A stretch of DNA of 64,000 nt from Porticoccaceae bacterium (lineage in GTDB: Bacteria > Pseudomonadota > Gammaproteobacteria > Pseudomonadales > Porticoccaceae): positions 247,096 to 311,095 of the forward strand of contig JAHEHL010000004.1 of assembly GCA_024644595.1 (NCBI GenBank), written 5' to 3'. The translations under genes and the position numbers were made by a program. The notes below the pieces were generated by a model, which was not told where the DNA came from, did no database searches, and saw nothing but the letters and a program-made list of their open reading frames with translations. Shown one piece after another: positions 27,128 through 35,517 of this stretch. Each line of letters opens with the position of its first letter. Within the stretch, counting starts at the first letter, position 1.

Positions 27128-29131
27128 TCAGTCTGCTTTCACAAACTTAAACTGCCAGAACACTCCAGAGCCCGTCTCAATAGACACTGTCATGCTGCTT
27201 CCATCAAAGGCCATCAACGTAACGTTGTAGCTGATTGACTCAGGAACTGCAGGTGGCGTGGCCGCCGACAGTTCACCGGCATTCACTGCTTTTGCAAGAC
27301 CAATGTGTGCACCTGACCCCGTGATCGTCAAAACACTGTCAGCGTAGGTGTACGTCGCATCAGTGTGCGAGCCGTCATGCGGCGCGACTGGCGTGCCACA
27401 GGCTTCTGGATCAGTACCCTGCCATGGCTCTAACCAAGTCGAATCACCCATATCCTGTGAGAAGGACCCGTCGGCAGCAAACGTGTAGGTATCATCAAAC
27501 AAACAGGCTCGAGCACCGGTCGCTTCAGCTGCAGAGTTAGACCACCACTCAGTACTGCCAAGTGACGGACCCACACCCAGCGCACCAGCTATCGGAGCAA
27601 GCTTCCAGGTACCAACGATGGGTGAGGCAGCTGCCTCTACTTCTTTAATCAGCTTAAACTGCCAGAAAACGCCCGAACCGGTCTCAATAGACACTGTCAT
27701 GCTGTTGCCATCAAAGGCCATCAACGTAACGTTGTAGCTGATTGACTCAGGAACTGCAGGTGGCGTGGCCGCAGACAGTTCACCGGCATTCACTGCTTTT
27801 GCAAGGCCAATGTGTGCACCTGAGCCAGTGATCGTCAAAACACTGTCAGCGTAGGTGTACGTCGCATCAGTGTGCGAGCCATCATGCGGCGCGACTGGCG
27901 TGCCACAGGCTTCTGGATCAGTACCCTGCCATGGCTCTAACCAAGTCGAATCACCCATATCCTGTGAGAACGACCCGTCGGCAGCAAACGTGTAGGTATC
28001 ATCAAACAAACAGGCTCGAGCACCGGTCGCTTCAGCTGCAGAGTTAGACCACCACTCAGTACTGCCAAGTGACGGACCCACACCCAGCGCACCAGCTATC
28101 GGAGCAAGCTTCCAGGTTCCCACAATAGGAGAGACTTCCTCAACAACTTTGACGAACTTGAATGTCCAGAATACACCAGTACCTGTTTCAATCGTGGCCG
28201 TCATATTGAGGCCATCAGCAGACATCAAGGTAATGTTGTAATTAACCGATGTTGGAACCGCAGGTGGTGTTGCCGCAGACAGTTCGCCAGCATTAACCGC
28301 TTTCGCTAAACCAACATGCGAGCCGGTACCATTAATTGTCAGAACGTCATTTTCATAGGTGTACGTCGCGTCTGTAGCCGAACCATCATGGGGGGCTACT
28401 GGCGTACCACAGGCTTCTGGGTCAGCGCCCTGCCAAGGTTCCAGCCAGGTTGAATCACCCATATCCTGAGAGAAAGAGCCATCGGCAGCAAACGTATAAG
28501 TGTCATCAAACAAACAGGCTCTAGCACCAGTCGCTTCGGCTTCAGAGTTAGACCACCAGTCTGCACTGCCCGAGAAAGGACCCACAGCCAGCGCACCAGC
28601 TACTGGAGCGAGCTTCCAGGTACCAACAATTGGAGAAGCCAAAACTTTGACTAGTTTAAACTGCCAGAAAACACCCGTTCCTGTTTCGATTGACAGCGTC
28701 ATATTGAGGCCATCAGCAGACAACAGGGTAACCGAATAACTGACATAGTCTGGGATAGCTGGAGGAGTCGCAGCCGACAATTCACCTGCGTTAACGGCTT
28801 TGGCCAGGCCGACATGAGATCCGCGGCCATTAATAGTCAACGTGTCGTTGATCAATGTGTAAGTCGAATCTGCTTGAGAGCCATCATGAGGCGCGACGGG
28901 GGTGCCGCATGCTTCTGGATCAGCGCCCTGCCAAGGTTCCAGCCAGGTTGAGTCACCCATATCCTGAGAGAAAGAACCATCGGCAGCAAACGTGTAAGTG
29001 TCATCAAACAAACAGGCGCGAGCACCGGTCGCTTCGGCTTCAGAATTTGACCACCACTCTGTGCTTCCAAGTGACGGGCCCACACCCAGTGCACCAGCGA
29101 TTGGAGCGAGCTTCCAGGTTCCAACAATAGG
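27128..29131 (-). repeat. four in-gene tandem repeats (period 498-507 bp)
   Basis: The word GCTTCCAGGT marks the start of each module at 27601, 28108, 28612 and 29110, giving periods of 507, 504 and 498 bp. The two C-terminal copies (about 27128-27634 and 27635-28141) are almost identical in DNA, including synonymous sites; the other two have diverged. This implies a recent duplication or ongoing gene conversion. Confidence 0.92.
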
Positions 29132-29635
29132 ATCTTCAACTGCCCCAGTGGAGCACCCGTCAGCGCAATAAGTCATAGTCGAATCGTCAGTGGTTTCAGT
29201 GACGGTCTCGCCAACTTCACCACTTACGTCGGTAAAAGAGATGCTAAAGGTGACGTCACCGTCTACATCGTCTTCATTCATCAGGCGCGTTGCACTCCAA
29301 GAGCGGACACTGCCGTTAACATCAACACTAACGCCCCCGATAGTAACAACTGGGGTCAATAGAGCTTCATCTGATTCGAATTCAAGGGTTACTTTTTCGC
29401 CAAGAGCTGCATATGGACCCAAGTTGCCGCCGTTGTAAATCGACACATTCAGCAAAGTGGGCGCAACACCGTCCGGGCCCGGCTCAGCGAGATTGTTTTC
29501 AGTCACTGTGCTTCCACCGCCACCGCAAGCTGCGAGCGTCAAAGAAAGAGACAGCGCAAAAATTGCACCGAAGTGATTTGATTGTCGCAATCTGTTAACC
29601 CATCCCAGACTGCTTAAAAGCGATCGATATTGCAT
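27128..29635 (-). CDS. surface lipoprotein with Ig-like domain and four tandem ~168-aa modules
   Basis: 835 aa. The signal peptide has a lipobox (LTLAAC) followed by a glycine-rich tether. An Ig-like beta-sandwich region follows (~residues 55-160), then four modules each running from PIVGTWKLAP to VFWxFKxVK, with two conserved Cys (GARACLFDD and PEACGTPVAPHDG) and many Trp (EWWSN, STWLEPWQG). Trp/Asp-rich repeated modules suggest glycan binding, perhaps feeding the nearby GH3 enzyme and TonB receptor; this is inference. I do not recognise the module as a named family. GGGGGAG precedes the ATG. Confidence 0.88.
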   Translation of the reverse strand: MQYRSLLSSLGWVNRLRQSNHFGAIFALSLSLTLAACGGGGSTVTENNLAEPGPDGVAPTLLNVSIYNGGNLGPYAALGEKVTLEFESDEALLTPVVTIGGVSVDVNGSVRSWSATRLMNEDDVDGDVTFSISFTDVSGEVGETVTETTDDSTMTYCADGCSTGAVEDPIVGTWKLAPIAGALGVGPSLGSTEWWSNSEAEATGARACLFDDTYTFAADGSFSQDMGDSTWLEPWQGADPEACGTPVAPHDGSQADSTYTLINDTLTINGRGSHVGLAKAVNAGELSAATPPAIPDYVSYSVTLLSADGLNMTLSIETGTGVFWQFKLVKVLASPIVGTWKLAPVAGALAVGPFSGSADWWSNSEAEATGARACLFDDTYTFAADGSFSQDMGDSTWLEPWQGADPEACGTPVAPHDGSATDATYTYENDVLTINGTGSHVGLAKAVNAGELSAATPPAVPTSVNYNITLMSADGLNMTATIETGTGVFWTFKFVKVVEEVSPIVGTWKLAPIAGALGVGPSLGSTEWWSNSAAEATGARACLFDDTYTFAADGSFSQDMGDSTWLEPWQGTDPEACGTPVAPHDGSHTDATYTYADSVLTITGSGAHIGLAKAVNAGELSAATPPAVPESISYNVTLMAFDGNSMTVSIETGSGVFWQFKLIKEVEAAASPIVGTWKLAPIAGALGVGPSLGSTEWWSNSAAEATGARACLFDDTYTFAADGSFSQDMGDSTWLEPWQGTDPEACGTPVAPHDGSHTDATYTYADSVLTITGSGAHIGLAKAVNAGELSAATPPAVPESISYNVTLMAFDGSSMTVSIETGSGVFWQFKFVKAD

Positions 29636-29690
29636 AACTCCCCCTGAATGTCTTTTTTTGTATCTCTAGACACCATTTAAAACGGCTACT

Positions 29691-29715
29691 AGAGAATTTC
29701 GAAAGTTAATTCTCT
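29691..29715. promoter_or_regulatory. 8-bp inverted repeat upstream of the lipoprotein gene
   Basis: AGAGAATT (29691-29698) and AATTCTCT (29708-29715) are perfectly complementary with a 9-nt spacer, 56-80 bp upstream of the lipoprotein ATG. It could be an operator or an untranslated-leader hairpin. Confidence 0.4.
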
Positions 29716-29824
29716 GCGCCCTGAAGGGCAAGCTCCAGCGCTATACGGCGAATAGGGATTTTTATGCGATGAACTGGCTATTTTGAAGATAAAGCCGCGA
29801 TCTTGAGCAACAACCGATCAGAAG

Positions 29825-30145
29825 TCAGTCGGTTTTGCTGCCGCCGAGGCAGGAAGGCGAGGCTGGAGCACCACCTTGATTGGCCTCCCACTCAGCCGCA
29901 TCGAAGGTGTGCAACGCCAACGCATGAACAGGGCCGGCCAACTGATCGGCAAGCACGGCATAAATAGCCTGGTGACGCTGAACCTGACGCTTACCAGTAA
30001 ACTGATCGCTCACCAGCACCACCTTAAAATGGCTCTCTGATCCGGGCGGTACCGAGTGCATAAAGCTCTCGTTGGTGACCTCTAAAAACTGAGGAGAAAA
30101 TTGACCGCTGAGCTTATCGACAATAATAGTTTCAACCGGTCCCAC
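29825..30145 (-). CDS. bolA: BolA family protein
   Basis: 106 aa. The BolA fold is shown by NESFMHSVPPGSESHFKVVLVS and the helix-turn segment FTGKRQVQRHQAIYAVL, then HALALHTF. BolA proteins pair with monothiol glutaredoxins in Fe-S/stress regulation. GTG start (30145-30143) overlaps the oadB stop (TAGTG), so translation depends on oadB translation. The C-terminal tail SPSCLGGSKTD extends beyond the usual fold. Confidence 0.9.
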   Translation of the reverse strand: MGPVETIIVDKLSGQFSPQFLEVTNESFMHSVPPGSESHFKVVLVSDQFTGKRQVQRHQAIYAVLADQLAGPVHALALHTFDAAEWEANQGGAPASPSCLGGSKTD

Positions 30146-31317
30146 TACATGCCACTCACAAGATTAATCATGACACCCGCCGCCACTGCAGAACCAATCA
30201 CGCCAGCAACATTGGGTCCCATCGCGTGCATCAACAGGAAATTTTGGGAGTTGGCCTCAAGACCCACTTTGTTGGCCACTCGCGCAGCCATAGGCACAGC
30301 GGAAACACCCGCAGCGCCAATCAGTGGATTGACCTTGTGTTTGGATACGCTATTCATCAACTTGGCCATCAGTACACCGGAAGCTGTACCGATACAAAAT
30401 GCCACCGCGCCCAGAGCTAAAATACCCATGGTTTCCGGGTTTAGGAACTTCTCGGCACTCATTTTAGAACCCACACCCAAACCAAGAAAAATTGTCACTA
30501 TGTTGATCAATGCATTTTGCGCAGTGTCGCTGAGGCGATTAACCACACCACTTTCGCGCATCAGATTACCAAAACAGAACATACCCAATAGCGGCGCCGC
30601 ATCCGGTAGCAACAACGCCACTAGGACTAACAGCGAGAGCGGAAACACAATTCGCTCGGCTTTTGTCACCGGGCGCAGCTGCTCCATTCTGATCTGTCGT
30701 TCGGCCGGGGTAGTCAATGCGCGCATGATAGGCGGCTGAATAATCGGCACCAGGGCCATATAGGAATAGGCAGCCACAGCAATAGCGCCGAGCAGATCCG
30801 GCGCCAATTTACTGGTGACAAAGATCGCAGTGGGGCCATCGGCGCCACCGATAATACCGATTGAAGCCGCTTCACGAATACTGAAATCGAGAATCCCGAA
30901 GTGGCTCAATGCCACTGCACCCAGTATGGTGGTAAAAATACCCACCTGAGCCGCAGCCCCCAAAAGTAGGGTCTTCGGGTTAGCCAGCAGCGGACCAAAA
31001 TCAGTCATCGCACCGACACCCATAAAGATAACCAGTGGAAACAATCCAGTCTCAATACCAGCGTGGTAGATATAGTAGAGTAGTCCGCCGGGGCTCTCGA
31101 GATGTCCCAGCGCGTCGTAGACTGGTGCCGCGTCAAATCCGGCACCGGGAATATTGGCCAAAATCGTACCGAAGCCTATCGGCACCAGCAGCAGCGGCTC
31201 AAAGCCCTTGCTGATTGCCAGAAACAGTAGACCCAGGCCGACAAGCATCATAATTAACTGCCCGGATTGCATCTGCGCCAGACCGGAACTGGCCCATAAA
31301 CTGATTAGATTTTCCAT
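30145..31317 (-). CDS. oadB: Na+-translocating oxaloacetate decarboxylase, beta subunit
   Basis: 390-aa polytopic membrane protein that couples decarboxylation of carboxybiotin to Na+ export. Signatures: [39 protein letters not shown], the Na+-site Asp region [14 protein letters not shown], and the C-terminal [21 protein letters not shown] precedes the ATG. The gene follows oadA by 13 bp. Confidence 0.96.
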   Translation of the reverse strand: MENLISLWASSGLAQMQSGQLIMMLVGLGLLFLAISKGFEPLLLVPIGFGTILANIPGAGFDAAPVYDALGHLESPGGLLYYIYHAGIETGLFPLVIFMGVGAMTDFGPLLANPKTLLLGAAAQVGIFTTILGAVALSHFGILDFSIREAASIGIIGGADGPTAIFVTSKLAPDLLGAIAVAAYSYMALVPIIQPPIMRALTTPAERQIRMEQLRPVTKAERIVFPLSLLVLVALLLPDAAPLLGMFCFGNLMRESGVVNRLSDTAQNALINIVTIFLGLGVGSKMSAEKFLNPETMGILALGAVAFCIGTASGVLMAKLMNSVSKHKVNPLIGAAGVSAVPMAARVANKVGLEANSQNFLLMHAMGPNVAGVIGSAVAAGVMINLVSGM

Positions 31318-31330
31318 TCTCGGCGACTCC

Positions 31331-33118
31331 TTAAACCAGGGTTAGCAACACATCGCCAACCGCGACGCTGTCACCACTCTTTGCTCGCAACTCGACGATT
31401 TGACCGGCTTTTGGTGCGCTCACCGAGGTTTCCATTTTCATTGCCTCAAGGACCACTATCGCTTCACCTTCGCTGACTTGCTGCCCGGGTTGAACCAGCA
31501 GCTTCACCACAGTGCCAGCCAGTGGGGCAGACACTGGATCACCGCCAGTTGCGACTGGGGCAGCCGATGATGCGGCGCTATCGGCAGACATCTGCGCGCC
31601 AGCAATCGCACTGACATCTCCGCCATTGCTCACCGCCACCGTGTACGAAACTCCTTCCACTTCAACAGTATAAATTTCTTCTCCCGCATCATTGGTCTGC
31701 ACAGCAGCCTTGCCGGTTGGCACAGGCTCAAAGGCGTCAGGGTTATTTCGGTTCTGCAAAAATTTCAAGCCGACTTGCGGAAACAGCGAATAGGTCAACA
31801 CATCATCAATCTGCCCTTCCCCGGCACTCAGGGCAAAGCCGTGCTCTGCCGACAAGCCTTCCAGTTCCAATGTCAGACTTTCGAGTTCAGCTTCGATATT
31901 GTCGGCGGGCCGGCAAGTAATCGGCTCTTCGCCCTCCTCCAGCACGCGGGCCTGTAACTCAACATTCACAGGTGCCGGTGTCGCACCGTATTCACCGCGC
32001 AATACTCCAGAAGTCTCTTTTGAAATAGATTTGTATCGCTCGCCGGTCAACACATTAAGCACCGCCTGAGTACCAACAATCTGCGACGTGGGTGTGACCA
32101 GAGGAATAAAGCCCAGATCCTCACGGACCTTGGGAATCTCAGCCAGAACCTCGTCGAGACGATCCTCAGCGCCCTGCTGGCGCAGCTGCGACTCCATATT
32201 AGTGAGCATACCGCCAGGCACCTGAGCGACCAGAATGCGTGAATCAACGCCACGCAGTGAGCCCTCGAAGTCGACGTACTTTTTGCGTACCTCTCTAAAG
32301 TAAGCAGCAATCTCCTCAAGCTTTTCAATATCCAGCCCGGAGTCGCGCTCGGTCCCTTTAAAGATTGACACAACGGATTCCGTCGCGGAGTGGCCATAGG
32401 TCATCGACATAGAAGAAATAGCGGTATCGACGCGGTCAATGCCCGCCTCGACACACTTCATAATCGTGCTGGTCGACAGTCCCGTCGTCGCATGGGCATG
32501 CAGTTGAACCGGAATAGAGAGTGCCTGCTTAAGCTTGGTAACCAACTCAAACCCGACATAAGGCGTCAGCAAGCCGGCCATATCTTTAATGCACACCGAG
32601 TGTGCTCCAGCGTCTTCCAGTTGACGGCCCAAATCGACCCAGCGGTCAATCGTATGGACCGGACTAACCGTGTAGGAGATGGTTCCCTGAGCATGCTTAC
32701 CCACCTGAACCACAGCACGCAATGCTGTCTCCAGGTTACGCATATCATTCATCGCATCAAATACACGGAACACGTCTATGCCATTGATCGCGGCGCGTTC
32801 GACAAATTTTTCCACCACATCGTCTGCATAGTGGCGATAGCCGAGAATATTTTGTCCGCGAAACAGCATCTGCTGAGGCGTATTGGGCATGGCCTTTTTG
32901 ATCTCACGGATACGGTCCCAAGGATCTTCGCCTAAAAATCGGATGCAGGAGTCAAATGTTGCCCCCCCCCATGATTCCATTGACCAATAGCCAATCTGAT
33001 CGAGTTTCTCGGCAATCGGCAGCATGTCGTCGATACGCATCCGGGTTGCAAATAGAGACTGGTGCGCATCGCGCAGAACAACTTCAGTAATACCAAGGGC
33101 GGCCGTTTTCGAGGGCAT
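31331..33118 (-). CDS. oadA: oxaloacetate decarboxylase, alpha subunit (biotin protein)
   Basis: 595 aa. N-terminal carboxyltransferase TIM-barrel ([15 protein letters not shown], the [11 protein letters not shown] segment, [13 protein letters not shown]), a PYC/OADA conserved domain and a Pro/Ala-rich linker leading to a C-terminal biotinyl domain with the biotin Lys in [11 protein letters not shown]. The carboxyl group moves from oxaloacetate to biotin, then OadB releases CO2 while pumping Na+. A nine-G run on the coding strand encodes W-G-G-A near codon 51. Confidence 0.97.
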   Translation of the reverse strand: MPSKTAALGITEVVLRDAHQSLFATRMRIDDMLPIAEKLDQIGYWSMESWGGATFDSCIRFLGEDPWDRIREIKKAMPNTPQQMLFRGQNILGYRHYADDVVEKFVERAAINGIDVFRVFDAMNDMRNLETALRAVVQVGKHAQGTISYTVSPVHTIDRWVDLGRQLEDAGAHSVCIKDMAGLLTPYVGFELVTKLKQALSIPVQLHAHATTGLSTSTIMKCVEAGIDRVDTAISSMSMTYGHSATESVVSIFKGTERDSGLDIEKLEEIAAYFREVRKKYVDFEGSLRGVDSRILVAQVPGGMLTNMESQLRQQGAEDRLDEVLAEIPKVREDLGFIPLVTPTSQIVGTQAVLNVLTGERYKSISKETSGVLRGEYGATPAPVNVELQARVLEEGEEPITCRPADNIEAELESLTLELEGLSAEHGFALSAGEGQIDDVLTYSLFPQVGLKFLQNRNNPDAFEPVPTGKAAVQTNDAGEEIYTVEVEGVSYTVAVSNGGDVSAIAGAQMSADSAASSAAPVATGGDPVSAPLAGTVVKLLVQPGQQVSEGEAIVVLEAMKMETSVSAPKAGQIVELRAKSGDSVAVGDVLLTLV

Positions 33119-33158
33119 ATTTATGTCCGTTTAAGTAAGGTCGTGTTGAGAAATACTG

Positions 33159-33419
33159 CTACTTTTTGCTGCGGTGTTGCGTGATCGCAGCCTGTATCAC
33201 TTTGAGGATGCGTGGCTCAACTGTCGACCCGGCACCTGCCGTGCCATTGGACGCGTTCAAGACAGCGCTAGGTGTCGCTTCCGGTACATCGACAAAAAGC
33301 TTGTTGACCACCACTGACATCAACGTAGTAATGCCAACCAGCAAAGTTAGAAAAGCAAAAACCGTACCCATTCCATAGAGAAGCAGATCGTAACCTTGAG
33401 AGACAAGCGTTGATTCCAT
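33159..33419 (-). CDS. oadG: oxaloacetate decarboxylase, gamma subunit
   Basis: 86-aa protein with one N-terminal transmembrane segment (LLLYGMGTVFAFLTLLVGITTLMSVVV), an Ala/Pro-rich region and a basic C terminus (HRSKK). OadG anchors and assembles the complex and carries a metal in some species. ATG 33419 is used; an in-frame TTG is one codon upstream. First gene of oadGAB. Confidence 0.9.
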   Translation of the reverse strand: MESTLVSQGYDLLLYGMGTVFAFLTLLVGITTLMSVVVNKLFVDVPEATPSAVLNASNGTAGAGSTVEPRILKVIQAAITQHRSKK

Positions 33420-33587
33420 CAAAGATCCAAGATATTCAGTTATTGCAAGCCGAAAACCTGTTCAGCTTGATCGGGAGCGGAAACTATAGCAATAAGCGGA
33501 TTATTTGCAAGTTTGGCTTTGCTTTCATCAATGGGATACCTACAATTCAAAGCTTCATTCCAACACCTGCCCCAAGGATTTCCCTCA

Positions 33588-35327
33588 ATGCGTATCAAAG
33601 AGCTTCTCAACCAGCGATTTTCTGCCGCCATGCAGGCCGCAGGAATTCCCGACGATTGTTCTCCGATACTGGCGCTGAGCGGTAAACCTCAATTTGGGGA
33701 CTATCAGGCCAACGGTGCCATGGCAGCGGCTAAACGCCTCAAAACCAATCCCCGCGAGCTGGCGGAGAAAATACTCCAACAGCTTGATCTGGATGGCATT
33801 GCCGACAAACTCGAAATAGCCGGCCCGGGATTTATCAATATTTATTTGAACGTTACCTTTCTCGCCAACTGTGTCAGTGCCGACATGCTGCGCAACGAGA
33901 GTGAATCCATTAGCAAGGCCAGACCTCAGACAGTGGTAGTCGACTACTCTTCCCCCAATCTCGCCAAAGAGATGCATGTTGGCCATTTGCGCTCGACGAT
34001 TATTGGTGATGCCGTGGCGCGCTCTCTGGAACATCAGGGGCATAAGGTTATTCGACAGAACCATATGGGCGATTGGGGCACTCAGTTTGGCATGTTGATT
34101 GCCGAGCTTGAGCAGCACCTCAGCGAAGGCGAACAGGCCGAACTGGCGCTCAATGATTTGGAAGTGTTTTACCAGCAGTCAAAAAAGCATTTCGACGAAG
34201 ATCCGGATTTTGCCGACACTGCACGCGCCTATGTAGTCAAGCTACAGTCCGGCGACGCTCACTGTCGTGCACTGTGGCAAAAGTTTATTCACGTTTCCGT
34301 GGCACACAATCTGGAAATATACCGCCAGCTTAATGTCGGCCTCAGCGCCGATCATATTATGCCCGAGAGCGCTTATAACGATGATCTGCAAAATGTGCTC
34401 GATGACCTTGTCACACAAGGCATTGCCACCGACAGCGAAAACGCAAAAGTGGTTTTCCTCGACGAGTTGGCAGACAAAAATGGCAACCCATCGGTGATGA
34501 TCGTGCAAAAATCCGGCGGCGGCTTTCTCTATGCCACTACTGACCTGGCTGCGATGCGCCACCGAGTCGGTCAACTGCATGCCGACAGGATTCTCTATTT
34601 TATCGATGCGCGACAGGCGCTACATATGAAACAGGTGTTTGCCGCCGCTCGCAAAGCAGGTTATGCGCCGGACAGTGTCAGCCTTGAGCATCATCCCTTC
34701 GGCACAATGATGGGTAAAGACGGCAAGCCCTTTAAGACCCGCAGCGGTGGTACAGTGAAATTGGCCGACTTGCTGGTTGAAGCGGTCGAGCGCGCCGAGC
34801 AATTGTTGCGCAGTAAAAATACGGATCTCAGTGACAGCGAAATAAAAGATATCGCTCGCAAAGTAGGTATTGGCGCGATCAAATATGCTGACTTAAGTAA
34901 AACCCGCACCAACGACTATATTTTTGACTGGGATGCGATGCTCTCATTTGAGGGCAATACAGCGCCCTACCTGCAATATGCCTATACCCGCATTCGCAGC
35001 ATCTTTCGCAAAGCAGGCCTCGACGCTGACAGCTTCAGCGCCCCCATAAGCATCACTGAAATCCAGGAAAAAACCCTGATAATGAAACTACTGCAATTTG
35101 ATGAAATCGTCGATCAGGTTGCCGCCGAGGGCTATCCGCATATTCTCTGCAACTATGTCTACGAACTGGCCAGCGCCTATATGACATTTTATGAGCACTG
35201 CCCGGTGCTGAAAGAAGGCATCGAAGACGCCGTACAAAAAAGTCGTCTACAACTGTGCAAACTGACCTCCGAAACCATCTCCAAAGGACTCGACCTGCTC
35301 GGCATCGAAGTCATGGAGAGGATGTAA
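33588..35327 (+). CDS. argS: arginyl-tRNA synthetase
   Basis: 579-aa class I synthetase. The start at ATG 33588 ([11 protein letters not shown]) has AAGGA 9 nt upstream; the open frame reaches 33513 but the extension is not ArgS-like. HIGH motif [12 protein letters not shown], the KMSKS-equivalent region KPFKTRSGG, and the C-terminal anticodon-binding domain ([21 protein letters not shown]) ending GIEVMERM. The last codons and stop are reiterated downstream as 15-bp repeats. Divergent from oadG. Confidence 0.97.
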   Translation: MRIKELLNQRFSAAMQAAGIPDDCSPILALSGKPQFGDYQANGAMAAAKRLKTNPRELAEKILQQLDLDGIADKLEIAGPGFINIYLNVTFLANCVSADMLRNESESISKARPQTVVVDYSSPNLAKEMHVGHLRSTIIGDAVARSLEHQGHKVIRQNHMGDWGTQFGMLIAELEQHLSEGEQAELALNDLEVFYQQSKKHFDEDPDFADTARAYVVKLQSGDAHCRALWQKFIHVSVAHNLEIYRQLNVGLSADHIMPESAYNDDLQNVLDDLVTQGIATDSENAKVVFLDELADKNGNPSVMIVQKSGGGFLYATTDLAAMRHRVGQLHADRILYFIDARQALHMKQVFAAARKAGYAPDSVSLEHHPFGTMMGKDGKPFKTRSGGTVKLADLLVEAVERAEQLLRSKNTDLSDSEIKDIARKVGIGAIKYADLSKTRTNDYIFDWDAMLSFEGNTAPYLQYAYTRIRSIFRKAGLDADSFSAPISITEIQEKTLIMKLLQFDEIVDQVAAEGYPHILCNYVYELASAYMTFYEHCPVLKEGIEDAVQKSRLQLCKLTSETISKGLDLLGIEVMERM

Positions 35328-35410
35328 ACGGCAAGGATGTAAACGGCAAGGATGTAAACGGCAAGGATGTAAACGGCAAGGATATAAATTGAAACGATGC
35401 AAACTGTCGA
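35321..35410 (+). repeat. 15-bp tandem repeat spanning the argS stop codon
   Basis: Unit GATGTAAACGGCAAG, four perfect copies (35321-35380) and two degenerate ones (to ~35410). The period is five codons, so TAA recurs in frame (reading R-M-stop-T-A-R-M-stop...). The first copy contains the real argS stop at 35325-35327. Confidence 0.95.
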
Positions 35411-35517
35411 AATTAGAGAGCCCTGTTCAAGCAGAGACTTGAGCCCTTATTGATTTCTCTTTATTGATCACTTTTCAAACAGACCTTTCTGCAACAATAA
35501 CAACAGGATGTCACACC

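Noticed and set aside
30101..30739. 212-codon plus-strand ORF over oadB
   Set aside because: Antisense shadow of a membrane protein; composition rich in Thr/Ala/Pro reflects the opposite strand's codons.
32390..32935. 181-codon plus-strand ORF inside oadA
   Set aside because: Lies antisense to the OadA carboxyltransferase domain with all catalytic motifs in the minus frame; no motif in the plus frame.
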